From NCBI GenBank assembly GCA_949316235.1, contig OX438750.1, forward strand, positions 14,262,865-14,326,864: 64,000 bases of DNA. Reading direction: 5' to 3'. The stretch's first letter is position 1. Each line of letters begins with the position of its first letter. The stretch comes from Oegoconia quadripuncta (taxonomy: Eukaryota; Arthropoda; Insecta; Lepidoptera; Autostichidae). Below are positions 57,501 to 64,000 of this stretch, piece by piece. The position numbers and the translations under genes were made by a program. Below the pieces are notes generated by a model that did not search any database, was not told where the DNA came from, and saw only the letters and a program-made list of their open reading frames with translations.

Positions 57501-60500
57501 TCTCGCCGCGTCTTCTCCATACTCTAATACGCCGATCGTCTTTAAAAAATTTAACTTTGCATTCGTCTGTGAAGAGCACCATGCCCCATTGGTTTATGTC
57601 CCAGTCCAAATGTTGACGGGAAAATCTTAAACGATTTGTACGATGATTTCTGGTTAATGGAACACGGACAACTCGCCTTCTTGATACCTGCTGGTCTTCA
57701 TGCAATCGATTACGAATAGTTTGGTCACTGACACGAGTACCCGTTGTCAGCCGTAAACGATTTTACAGCTTGCGGGCCGTCGTTGTGCGATCTCGGCGCG
57801 CACTTAATCGAATGTAACGATCCTCTTGAGCTGTTGTAATGCGAACTCTGCCCGAACCAGGTCTTCTTCTAACACTGCCGGTCTCTTGGAAACGATTCCA
57901 TAGATTTTGAATAGCTCTTCGAGAAAATCCCAATTGCAAACCCACAGATCGCTGCGAATGACCTTCTTCAATCATCGTAATGGCTCTGGTTGCTGTCAGC
58001 GAGTCCATATGACGCCTGCGTGCTTGTGGCATATTGCAAAAGATGTTTCTGACTCGAGATATCAATGAACTCTGATAATTTCTAATAAACCAAGAAGCTA
58101 AGGAAAGCAAAACGTCAAAGAAAATGGAATCAAAATTTTCAAAAAGGATTTATAAATCAAATTTTATTTAAAATTGTTGCCAGCATTAGATGAATACTAC
58201 AATATTAAAAAGTTTAGGTATTAAAGAGTTTGTATACTCAATATTTTACTACTTTCAATATGTAAATGTTTAATAAATCCCACCAAAAACATTCTGTAAA
58301 AAACTAGCCAAGTCTCGATGGAGCTGCTTGATTATCTCTAAAAAGTAATGAAATCTATACAAAGTCGTGCCAAGTGTAAGGTTCCTTACTGTGATTTCTT
58401 TATTATTATAGTTAATGTTGTGTGACTTGGCCGTTGAAGGGTACACAGGGGTACAAAACCAGGTGCTCCATGACACCATTGCACCAATCTGTCGCCAGAA
58501 CCGCTATTAATGTTATTAATTATGTTATTAAGAATGTTCAACGGCAAACTATTAGCGAATAATCTGTGTGGCGTTTACATAACATTCTTTATACGTTAGT
58601 GGCTTTATCAAGCCTACAATTGACTGGTTATTGAATCAACGTTTTCCAAGTGGCAATTTTCCATCGTCAATGCGTAGCGGTTCTGGCGACAGATTGGTGC
58701 AATGTTGTCATGGAGCACCTGGTTTTGTACCCCTGTGTACCCTTCAACGGCCAAGTCACACAACATTAACTATAATAATAAAGAAATCACAGTAAGGAAC
58801 CTTACACTTGGCACGACTTTGTATAGATTTCATTACTTTTTAGAGATAATCAAGCAGCTCCATCGAGACTTGGCTAGTTTTTTACAGAATGTTTTTGGTG
58901 GGATTTCACTTCTTTTTGTAGAAACGTGGCCATATTATATACAGGGCGTCCCACGGCTATGCCACATGGAGGGAAAGTACCTTGAATTTTGTAGATGGAA
59001 CATTTTACTGAAAGAAGACATTATTTTAATTTAAAAAACAATTTAAACTGCATTCATAGATTTTTAAATAAGTTGGTTGAACCGGAAATCGAACCCTTTA
59101 TTTATAAAAAAAAAAATTACCATGTAGCTTTATCATACCGATCGAAAGGCTTCATCATAAGGATTATTTTTTGCTAAATAACATAGTGTCAGAAATAAAA
59201 GGAAGACCATGAATTTTAACATTTTTAATACAAAATTAATCAATTTATCAAATGCTCAAAATGAGTCCCATCCTGTTCAATACAAAGTCGCACTCTTTTG
59301 ATTATTTCGCTCCCTGTCGATTTCTTGATCATGTTGTGGTGGATATTTAGAATAATACGTCGAAGTTCTGTTTGTAGCTCGTGGACACTTTGACACTGGT
59401 TCTTGTAAACTAAATTTTTTACATAACCCCATAAATTTGTCCCGATCCAGGAAAGAAAATGTTCATTGAGATAGTCCTTTGTTCTGTTACTGTTATGAGC
59501 CGGAGCCCCATCTTGCTGAAAAGTAAGGTTTTGTCGTTCTGCTACCGAAAGATTATTTATCTCATTTCTTAAAATCTCAAGTATTTCTAAATACCTGTCC
59601 GTATCGAGATGCCCTTCGTAAAAATGTACTAAGAGGACCCGGTTTTTTACAATCCCACACCAACAGTTGAACGAAAAACGCACTTGATTATTAGTCTCAC
59701 GGATACGTAAGGGATTCTCCCTGGACCAAATGCGATTATTGTGTCGGTTGTACATACCATTATTGCTGAAGTTTGCCTCGTCTGACCAGATAATATTATT
59801 TAGAAAATACTGATCCTCTAGGACGAGCCTCTCGATTTCATGGCAGAAAATAAGTCGTCTTTCAGTATCACCCGGCAGTAATTTTTGTACTAATCGTCCT
59901 TCAACGTAACTTTTGAATTTGTATTTTTTCAGTGCACGGTGTGTTTTGCTTTTCGAAATTCCGATTTCTTCTTCACCTTCCCTCACTGAACTTTTAGGAT
60001 TTGCCTCAAAGTATATCAAAATGTCGAGTTCATCGTCAGTGTTTGCCATTTGGCGCCGCGGTTGTGGTAAGCGATGATCGAAACGGCCCAAAGTTATCAG
60101 ATTATCCACCAACCGTTTCATAATAAATCGAGATCGAGTCTTTCGGCAGATTCAGGATACGGCATACAACCAGGTACCTACTTACTAATTACGTATCTCT
60201 TTATCATTTTATCATGAACTTAAATTATAATAGGGAAATGATGCATACTTCTCGAGTGGGTAATTAGTATTAGTAATGATAATGTCAGTTGTATGTCCTT
60301 ACGGCAATGTCAGCTTTTCATTTTTCTGAACAAAATTGCACAACTAATGTTAAAATTCATGGTCTTCCTTTTATTTCTGACACTATGTTATCTAGCAAAA
60401 AATAATCCTTATGATGAAGCCTTTCGATCGGTATGATAAAGCTACATGGTAATTTTTTTTTATAAATAAAGGGTTCGATTCCCGGTTCAACCATGTACTT

Positions 60501-63500
60501 ATTTAAAAATCTATGAATGCAGTTTAAATTGTTTTTTAAATTAAAATAATGTCTTCTTTCAGTAAAATGTTCCATCTACAAAATTCAAGGTACTTTCCCT
60601 CCATGTGGCATAGCCGTGGGACGCCCTGTATATGCCCACGTTTCTACAAATATACTTGATACTGAAAGTTGAGTCAGTTCTACCATACACCAAGAAAGAT
60701 ATTGAATGGAAGAGACAAGACCCGTCTTTGGGCATACCAACTACTTGGTAGCCACTAAGTTCATCGTCGTCTTTTAATATTATCGACATTTTTTACGATA
60801 ATAATTATCTTGCGAAATCAAACACAATTAAACTCAACGACCTTTAGTATATGGACAACAAATCAGAAATACCGATAATATTTAGACTAAAACCTACTTA
60901 TATCTTTAAGACTTCTTTTGTCTTAATAAAAAAAACTTAAACAAAATATTACTCTGCCTACTCAATCTATACAAACTATAAGCAAAACGTTAACTCTTAA
61001 TTATTAGACAAGTGTCAATATAATTAATTATCAATGAACTTTCTACCAAAGGTGCTACCTACCTAGTACTGAAATACAGCTAAATTAATGATATTTTTAA
61101 ACGAAACGAAGTAATATCTAACTAAATAAACTAAACTAGAATACTAGAAAAGTACTTATAAACACGAACGCGATTCGAAGTACTGCCTAACTGTAAATTA
61201 AACCTAGAAAACTAAAAGTAGGTACTAAATAATTAACAATTAAATAAAGTATTCAATTGAAACTTCTTTTAATTCTGATAATTAAGTAATAATCAGTAAT
61301 CCGTCACTAACCATATAATTCCTAACCTGTTTAAATCTTTGAATTAATATAATAACAACCTGCCAATTAACCTTAGCAAACCTCACGAAATAATCAGCGA
61401 AATCAACGAAATGCAAATAATCCCTCCTAATCCCTAGCAAACATTTTCAAGCGCAATAGAAGAATGTCGTAAACGACTAACGCGGCCGGTTGCCACTTTG
61501 CCATATAAGGTTATCGGAAAAACAAAACGTAAGCGCGTTTTAAAATACAGTCAACGCCATCTAGCGACGCGTGCGGGTATCACCGCCACTCTTAGCCAAT
61601 GCATTATATTTTGACCAAATTTTCGTTTGTTTATTTAATTTGTGTAATGTTCGAGTAGAATAAAATTAATCGTTTGACTATTTCTTCTTGTAAACTTGTA
61701 ATAAATATAATAAGTATAAGTAAGTATAAGTATAAAAGCCAGTCTAGTCTTATCCAGAGTTTTCCTTTAATTTTATTTATATTCGTATTAAAAGCAGAAG
61801 GGGAGGCATTCGCCCAGCAGTGGGACGCTATAGGCTAGATTAAATTAGAAGATGTGTCCCACTACGCTGGACAGTCGATTTTTTTATGTACCAATAGTAG
61901 AAGGGGGCATTACCATATCTCTAATACAGCTGGGACCAGCTGAGGGTTCTTCGTCAGATATAAAGTTAATCGTTCGACTATTTCTTCTTGTAAACTTGTA
62001 AGTATAAGTATAAAAGCCAGTGTAGTCTTATCCTGAGTTTTCCTTTAATTATATTTATATGCGTATTATAAGCAGAAGGGGAAGCATGCGCCCAGCAGTG
62101 GGATGCTATAGGCTAGATTAAATTAGAAGATGTGTCCCACTACGCTGGATTTTTGCAATGACAGTCGATTTTTCTATGTACCAATAGTAGAAGGGGGCAT
62201 TACCATATCTCTAATACAGCTGACACCAGCTGAGGGTTCTTCATCAGATACTTCAGACCTTCGATTTTTGACATCAAATGAAGCGGCCCACCAAGTTGAA
62301 TATTTTTTGTAAAGGCGGTATATGTCGATCTCTAATAGTTTGGTTGGGCTCTTGTGTTTCCTAATCAGGGTCACCAGGTACTCCAGATCTTCGATTATCC
62401 TAGTTTTTATAGTTTTCCCTTTATGTGGCCATTAAACCATAACTCTGTACCAAATTTCAGCTCTCTGAGTTTATGGGAAGTACTAGTTCTATTTTGATGA
62501 TCATGAGTGAGTGAGTGAGTGAGTGAGTGTCATAAATGCGAAACTTTGCTTTCGCATAACTTCGGAACTAAATGACCTACAGACTTGAAATTTTGGATTT
62601 TAAGTATGTGATTATAGCTTACTGGATGACGAAAATTTCTGCGTTCTAGCCTTATCCAGAGGTTCTAAAATAGGGGCCTGAAAATGCGGCGAAATGGTTC
62701 CAGTAAAGGATGGTACGGCAGTGTTTGCTTCGCGCTCGACTTGGCGGGGGCACTGCCGTGCCCCCAGATTACACCAAAATGAAAAAATACCTCGTGGCCC
62801 TTATTTTGTTTTGAGTAGTATATATTCGATTAAAGTACTAACGATTTATATACATCGAACATTCCATTGAAACAGCCCAGTCTTCCCGTGGTGTAGGTGG
62901 CCTGTCTGAACAAAGCCGCCGTCAATCCTTTGTAAAGCCCTCTTACACCCTCGGCCTTCATGATTTTACGACCCATAGAGAACATGGTGTCGTTCTGAGC
63001 GGCTTTCCCCATGAGTTGAAAACGAGTTTTGATTAAATCATTGGGCTGGACGATGCATATTGCGAGCATTCTGGAATTGGATTAGGTAATGGAATGTTGT
63101 TGGGGCAAAAAAGGGGGGTTTAGCCGGTAAAAGGAATAGAACTAACCCGTCTCTACCTGTGCGTATCGTAAAGGGCGACTAAAGGAATTTCTACCAAAAA
63201 ACATCTATATATTTGCAAGTTGGGGTCACCGCCTGTCACGTGTGCATTTATGTTATATATCATACGGTAAAATGTGAATTTTCTAATATTTGGGATATCT
63301 CTGACCTCATTTGGGACAGGTCATTATGTATGGCATTGTATTAAATTGTTTGCTACAAAAGAACTTCACCATATCCTAGAGGTGGAGGCCTGGAGACCTG
63401 TAAAACAGGTTTTTATAACACTTTAGTGCGGGCCCAGTCTCCACTGCATTTTTTTACTACAAATTTACAGGTGGTGTTCCTATAATATATCAAACCAAAT

Positions 63501-64000
63501 CAAAATATTTTATTTCATAGAATAAAATTATCACTTGAAAACGTCAGTATGAAGATTAATATTACATTTTTTTACTGCTCATTCACAAAGCTGACTCCCC
63601 AGAAAAGTACGAGCAAGAAACTCAAGGGTTGCTCTTTTTAAACAGATTAAGGGTTACAATTTGTGATTTGATAAAGCTATGTCCATCCATGCTTGCTAAA
63701 TATCCAAATAGTCAGTGATTTTATAATAGCATTTAGCTAATAATTTCTGTTTTATGATTGCTTTAAATTTATTTAAAGGCAAATTTTTAATGTCTGCTGG
63801 AACCTTATTATAAAAGCGTATGTTGCCCCTTGAAGGGTTTACTTATATAAGTACATTGTAATGCTAAAGCGGAGAAAATAGATTACTTTGTATTGTATGT
63901 ATAAAAAATCAAGGAAAACTTACCCACTTGCACCACCAATCACGAAATTCAACCACCCCGGTATCCGGTGTTTTTTTTTTAATATCTCTCCTTTTTTGTC
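45338..64000 (-). CDS. SLC25A11: Mitochondrial 2-oxoglutarate/malate carrier, 5'-partial
   Basis: An inner-membrane solute carrier exchanging 2-oxoglutarate for malate (malate-aspartate shuttle). Six coding exons on the minus strand: at least 64000-63924, then 63070-62843, 49265-49092, 48251-48149, 45988-45870 and 45521-45338 (stop TAG). Junction phases are 2,2,2,0,2 and all match, giving about 294 residues here; the start codon is beyond the window. The three SOLCAR repeats carry 'QPNDLIKTR', 'TPAEVALIRMTADGRLP' and 'LPVDMVKTR'. The second and the C-terminal 'GPHTVLTFIFLEQLN' are diagnostic of the 2-oxoglutarate carrier (human 'GPHTVLTFIFLEQMN'). No stop or frameshift is seen, so the gene looks functional. 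Insects carry several paralogues, so exact orthology is open. Confidence 0.9.
45870..45988 (-). CDS. SLC25A11: Carrier exon 5
   Basis: Acceptor 'tgttttcag' precedes 45988; donor 'ACTAG|GTAAAT' follows 45870. It encodes 'AREILLPALGEGIFLHFIAS' and 'MISGFVTSAASLPVDMVKTR', the start of SOLCAR repeat 3 with its P-x-D-x-x-K signature. Confidence 0.9.
46430..46580 (-). mobile_element. M2 repeat in carrier intron 4
   Basis: 'agtgggatagttgtatattt' and 'cgtccaagcgaatgagcagg', as in the copy at 39535. Confidence 0.55.
46725..47262 (+). mobile_element. SINE family 1 split by SINE family 2
   Basis: The SINE-1 head 'gattggtgtagagcgtatga' and 'gctgtttcgaatccc' (to about 46785) resumes at 47101 with 'tgatgaataagaacatttat' and the usual body. 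Between them lies a complete SINE-2. Confidence 0.75.
46786..47100 (-). mobile_element. SINE family 2 inserted in SINE family 1
   Basis: Reverse orientation: 'cttgaccgcaatcacacctg' at the left and 'gaaccacggagcg' (the complement of the head) at the right, with 'gatcgaacccgcgacctccg' as the B-box region. Confidence 0.8.
47936..48050 (-). mobile_element. SINE family 1 head
   Basis: The minus strand has 'tagtgaatagtaagcctgtc' and 'gtttcgaatctcgcgatc', a diverged tRNA-like head, in carrier intron 4 next to exon 4. Confidence 0.6.
48149..48251 (-). CDS. SLC25A11: Carrier exon 4 (34 codons)
   Basis: Acceptor 'ggtgtttgcag' ends at 48252; donor 'GCGCAG|GTGCGC' at 48149. It encodes 'IVREEGVTTLWRGASATVTR' and 'AMVVNGAQLSTYAQ', matching the human 'REEGVLTLWRG' and 'RAVVVNAAQLASYSQ'. 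Split Arg codon with exon 3, phase 0 into exon 5. Confidence 0.9.
48300..48640 (-). pseudogene. RTE retrotransposon 3' end in carrier intron 3
   Basis: Minus frames read 'VSLRGRIRNEEIHRR', 'ARRTDGRWGIEVLE' and, after frame changes, the 'GLYSAVDTLWLI' tail region. This is the RTE C-terminal block (family: 'R.rI.NeEI..R', 'GHiaRR.DgRW'). Degenerate. Confidence 0.7.
49092..49265 (-). CDS. SLC25A11: Carrier exon 3
   Basis: Acceptor 'ctttttag' ends at 49266; donor 'GGGCAG|GTACGG' follows 49092. It encodes 'VIAGGIGAFIGTPAEVALIR', 'MTADGRLPPEKRRNYTNVFN' and 'ALG'. The open frame extends on both sides of the exon into RTE sequence upstream, which is not part of the protein. Confidence 0.92.
49385..49660 (-). 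pseudogene. RTE reverse transcriptase fragment (RT motif region)
   Basis: The minus frame has 'EEYNLPLYLAFVDYKKTFDS', the RT motif around the first catalytic Asp. After a frame change, 'LKCLYNNTIMSVTVQDQSTA' follows, which is the next part of RTE reverse transcriptase. It is frameshifted and dead, and lies 120 bp upstream of carrier exon 3. Confidence 0.8.
50134..50280 (-). pseudogene. RTE reverse transcriptase fragment (N-terminal RT block)
   Basis: The minus frame reads 'NNKAPADDGITAELLK', the conserved 'NKAPGdDGIt.E.lK' block that precedes the catalytic palm motif in RTE elements. Together with 49385-49660 it is likely one copy interrupted by about 470 bp of other sequence. Confidence 0.75.
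50335..51025 (-). repeat. Dispersed repeat R7, copy B
   Basis: Reverse-orientation relative of 42535-43065. Shared blocks run from 'gtacatcaggattgg' to 'ttccgttcaaatgattgg'. About 180 bp (roughly 50646-50842) has no counterpart in copy A. Confidence 0.65.
52376..53329 (-). CDS. DUF7869-like transposon protein, C-terminal exon
   Basis: A 317-codon frame. It opens 'VRVAVYDLEAVLQCPKGDTS', continues 'FYYKSKLNCYNLT', and contains 'FYSDNCCGQNKNKYITSLYL' and 'HKFLIRGHTQNEADSVHS'. This order (LQ..L..P, FYYK.KL..YN, SDNC.GQN.N, GHTQNE.D) is that of the large insect family with the DUF7869 domain, often found in repeats. The Asp/His residues in SDNC and GHTQNEAD look like an RNase H-like active site, but that is inference. 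The ATG at 53329 is preceded by an in-frame TAG, so it is either the start or the exon joins upstream. The acceptor at 53413 would put it out of frame with exon D. Confidence 0.65.
   Translation of the reverse strand: MEEKNCSRTEKLNDRSEVNKNVRVAVYDLEAVLQCPKGDTSSFYYKSKLNCYNLTITELTQKESKVAYENVHCYFWSECDAKRGAVEIGSCLWEYYLKALSIQDDDVKEVIFYSDNCCGQNKNKYITSLYLIALQTLNINSITHKFLIRGHTQNEADSVHSLIEKEVKRNLKSGPIYNPDQYMALIKNAKRSKPALSVHELTFESFYDLKILQEEWGYNFTTNTDGQNVNWNEIKVLKMTKEKATSFFYKASYKEESYKEVDVRNKRKKMKPTNEITLKAAYTEKQELSVNKKKDLKELLSKALIPSYYADFYNSII
53505..53884 (-). CDS. Ser-rich upstream exon of the transposon gene
   Basis: From the acceptor at 53885 to the consensus donor 'TTGAAC|GTAAGT' at 53505. An ATG at 53846 opens a frame with a long Ser run (after 'GCTPQ') and an acidic Asp-rich stretch ('DETDDDNDIIE'). 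All three frames carry a stop between the acceptor and this ATG, so either translation starts here or the copy is damaged. Confidence 0.5.
53952..54044 (-). CDS. Small repeated exon C of the transposon gene
   Basis: Acceptor 'attattacag' ends at 54045. 31 codons: 'IQNENIGPVKTSTEFDILSK', then 'STGCFEEITGI'. The donor GTTTAA is weak. A paralogue of exon B. Confidence 0.5.
54148..54249 (-). CDS. Small repeated exon B of the transposon gene
   Basis: Acceptor 'attatttcag' ends at 54250; donor 'GCT|GTTAGT' at 54148. 34 codons: 'IQNENIELVTMNTGCEILPQ', then 'STGCHEEVNRKTIA'. It starts with the same IQNENI and shares STGC-EE with exon C. Confidence 0.55.
54337..54432 (-). CDS. First coding exon A of the transposon gene
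   Basis: ATG at 54432, 32 codons ('MSSFWRSRKIFGLIQG' and onward), with consensus donor 'GCCGAG|GTAAGTG'. Phase 0, compatible with exons B and C. Confidence 0.55.
55634..55737. repeat. Foldback palindrome inside the transposon
   Basis: 'tagttacttcggaggtttat' faces 'ataaatctctgaagtaacta', and the centre 'attgaaattt' is palindromic too. About 100 bp. Confidence 0.7.
56150..56300 (-). mobile_element. Non-LTR 3' UTR fragment
   Basis: Shares 'cacaaagctgactcc' and 'gaaactcaagggttgctctt' with the copy at 63490-63860. Confidence 0.55.
56305..56485 (+). mobile_element. Dispersed repeat R5, 5'-truncated
   Basis: 'gggataaaaaatatcctatg' and 'ttaatccgtttcgccgtaat'; it ends near 'aatattcacatttatag'. Confidence 0.65.
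56493..56715 (+). mobile_element. Dispersed repeat R5
   Basis: A complete copy from 'ctagctttcggcccgcggct' to 'aactttcgcatttataatgt'. Confidence 0.7.
56750..58274 (-). mobile_element. Tc1-like transposon, left part
   Basis: It begins at the terminal repeat 'tactcaaaacaaaataaggg' (56750), whose inverted counterpart lies at 62784-62817, and carries the transposase on the minus strand. The sequence is cut at 58275 by the foldback. If the far repeat is its other end, the element has been split by about 4.5 kb of later insertions. Confidence 0.7.
56995..58032 (-). pseudogene. Tc1 transposase (DD34E) with one in-frame stop
   Basis: One continuous 345-codon frame from 'MPQARRRHMDSLT' at 58032 to the terminal stop, broken by a single TAA at 57763-57765 ('TARKL*NRLRL'). 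The N terminus is a paired-like helix-turn-helix ('AITMIEEGHSQRSVGLQLGF', 'IQNLWNRF', then the GR-rich 'RRPGSGR' hook). The catalytic triad is intact: Asp in 'LFTDECKVKF', Asp in 'MMPDNARAHTA' and Glu in 'NSPDLNPIEHMWD', with 34 residues between the last two. It would cut and paste the element at TA sites; the stop codon makes this copy inactive. Confidence 0.9.
58275..58906. mobile_element. Foldback element with 231-bp arms
   Basis: Arms 58275-58505 and 58676-58906 are reverse complements with one mismatch seen (near 'catgac[a/c]cattg'), around a 170-bp spacer. Each arm is open in one frame and yields nearly the same peptide from opposite strands. No transposase or clear target duplication. 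A young foldback, or a template-switch inverted duplication. Confidence 0.85.
58942..60628 (-). mobile_element. Mariner-family transposon with about 280-bp inverted repeats
   Basis: Ends are 'cagggcgtcccacggctatg' and its complement. The repeats run 58942-59223 and 60346-60628 with high identity. TA duplications lie at 58940-58941 and 60629-60630. About 1.69 kb. It carries one transposase frame. Confidence 0.88.
59240..60121 (-). pseudogene. Mariner-type transposase lacking its third catalytic block
   Basis: A 293-residue frame with a helix-turn-helix ('EIGISKSKTHRALKKYKF'), first Asp in 'IIWSDEANFSNNG' and second Asp in 'LTFQQDGAPAHNSN'. Where the family has 'GP.eWP.RSPDLtPlDffLWGy', this copy reads 'WIGTNLWGYVKNLVY'. 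About 20 residues containing the third acidic residue are missing in frame. The frame is otherwise open, but the enzyme should be catalytically dead. Confidence 0.85.
60631..60789 (-). pseudogene. OTU-protease-like fragment
   Basis: The minus frame from ATG 60789 reads 'MSIILKDDDELSGYQVVGMP', then 'KDGSCLFHSISFLVYGRTDS'. The block matches the OTU cysteine protease start (D-G-x-C-L-F/Y-H/R-x-I/A-x-x-x-x-Y-G) with the catalytic Cys present. The frame runs into the mariner at 60630. On the other side (58941 downward) it could continue as 'MATFLQKEV' until a stop inside the foldback. The catalytic His is absent, so only a fragment remains. OTU domains occur in some Helitrons and other insect elements. 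Confidence 0.6.
60790..61662. other. AT-rich, no gene seen
   Basis: No exon or repeat recognised apart from a short 'gccatctagcgac' SINE-tail-like scrap near 61556. Confidence 0.4.
61663..62255 (+). repeat. Imperfect tandem duplication of about 300 bp
   Basis: Unit 1 (about 61663-61965) and unit 2 (about 61966-62255) share long blocks such as 'gacgctataggctagatt' (gatgc in unit 2) and 'agaagggggcattaccatat', with small indels. The 'gcccagcagtggga' block indicates descent from an RTE/SINE-type tail. Confidence 0.8.
62503..62530 (+). repeat. (GTGA)n microsatellite
   Basis: About six to seven tandem GAGT units. The flanking 'cataaatgcgaaactttgct' belongs to a dispersed repeat tail. Confidence 0.85.
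62784..62817. mobile_element. Far terminal repeat matching the Tc1 element
   Basis: Its reverse complement begins 'tactcaaaacaaaataaggg' and goes on to 'aggtatttt', matching 56750-56783 with about three differences. It is either the true right end of the split Tc1 element or a solo end of another copy. Confidence 0.65.
62843..63070 (-). CDS. SLC25A11: Carrier exon 2
   Basis: Acceptor 'caattccag' ends at 63071; donor 'AAATC|GTTAGT' follows 62843. It encodes 'MLAICIVQPNDLIKTRFQLM' through 'GLTAALFRQATYTTGRLG' and 'FDVYK'. The TC|A Ser codon joins exon 3 exactly. SOLCAR repeat 1. Confidence 0.92.
63490..63860 (-). pseudogene. Non-LTR reverse transcriptase C terminus in carrier intron 1
   Basis: One minus frame reads 'NIRFYNKVPADIKNLPLNKF', then 'KAIIKQKLLAKCYYKITDYL', the typical C terminus of insect jockey-like pol ('FYN.LP..IK.lp...FK'). 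The 3' UTR follows toward 63490. 5'-truncated. Confidence 0.75.
63924..64000 (-). CDS. SLC25A11: Carrier exon 1, cut by the window edge
   Basis: The minus strand reads 'PGWLNFVIGGASG' into a consensus donor GG|GTAAGT at 63924/63923; the GG|A Gly codon joins exon 2. The frame stays open to the window edge and no ATG is seen, so the start lies outside. Confidence 0.8.

Noticed and set aside
58270..59034. Identical peptides from opposite strands starting 'M[V/L]SWSTWFCTP'
   Set aside because: Same effect in the 231-bp foldback arms. No known domain.
1..64000. CRISPR arrays, bacterial operons or viral genomes
   Set aside because: No regularly spaced direct repeats, operon-like gene packing or viral gene sets were seen. 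Everything fits a lepidopteran nuclear genome.

Overview
The window looks like nuclear DNA of a lepidopteran insect. It is AT-rich, with small exons, long introns and GT-AG splice sites. It is packed with repeats typical of moths and butterflies: tRNA-derived SINEs, an RTE-clade retrotransposon, jockey/CR1-like 3' ends, many palindromic MITEs and several Tc1/mariner elements. No bacterial operon, CRISPR array, listed agent or virus was seen. Species cannot be assigned from sequence alone.

Host genes, left to right. (1) A Ski/Sno-family co-repressor (Snoo-like) lies on the minus strand. Only its CpG-rich first coding exon (18537-19358) is recognised; the rest of the gene should lie beyond a very long intron to the left. 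(2) A compact plus-strand locus at 27.06-28.95 kb encodes a 91-residue CCDC32-like protein (clathrin adaptor AP2 assembly factor) in two coding exons. Thirty-two bases after its stop codon follows a complete intronless sepiapterin reductase (267 aa, pteridine/BH4 synthesis). The spacing leaves little room for a separate promoter and suggests a two-cistron mRNA. (3) A small plus-strand two-exon gene at 35996-36659 encodes a 78-residue protein with one membrane segment and an acidic tail; I do not recognise it. (4) A mitochondrial 2-oxoglutarate/malate carrier (SLC25A11 type) runs on the minus strand from the right window edge to 45338. I could trace six coding exons with matching splice phases, two of them too small to be obvious from open reading frames. 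Its start codon lies outside the window.

Mobile DNA. Intron 2 of the carrier gene (49266-62842, 13.6 kb) is a transposon trap. It holds broken RTE reverse-transcriptase pieces, a 5-kb DNA transposon with about 60-bp terminal inverted repeats and a multi-exon gene ending in a DUF7869-like domain, a Tc1 element (DD34E) with one nonsense codon, a 231-bp-arm foldback, a mariner with 280-bp terminal repeats inserted at the centre of a palindrome, and a fragment of an OTU-protease-like reading frame. Elsewhere there are nested SINE/MITE insertions, a 1.35-kb GC-rich non-LTR-type retroposon with a 15-bp target duplication, and a near-perfect 189-bp inverted duplication at 13.1-13.7 kb.

Most of the rest (1-18.5 kb, 23.6-27.0 kb, 42-45 kb) is intronic or intergenic AT-rich DNA in which I see no gene.
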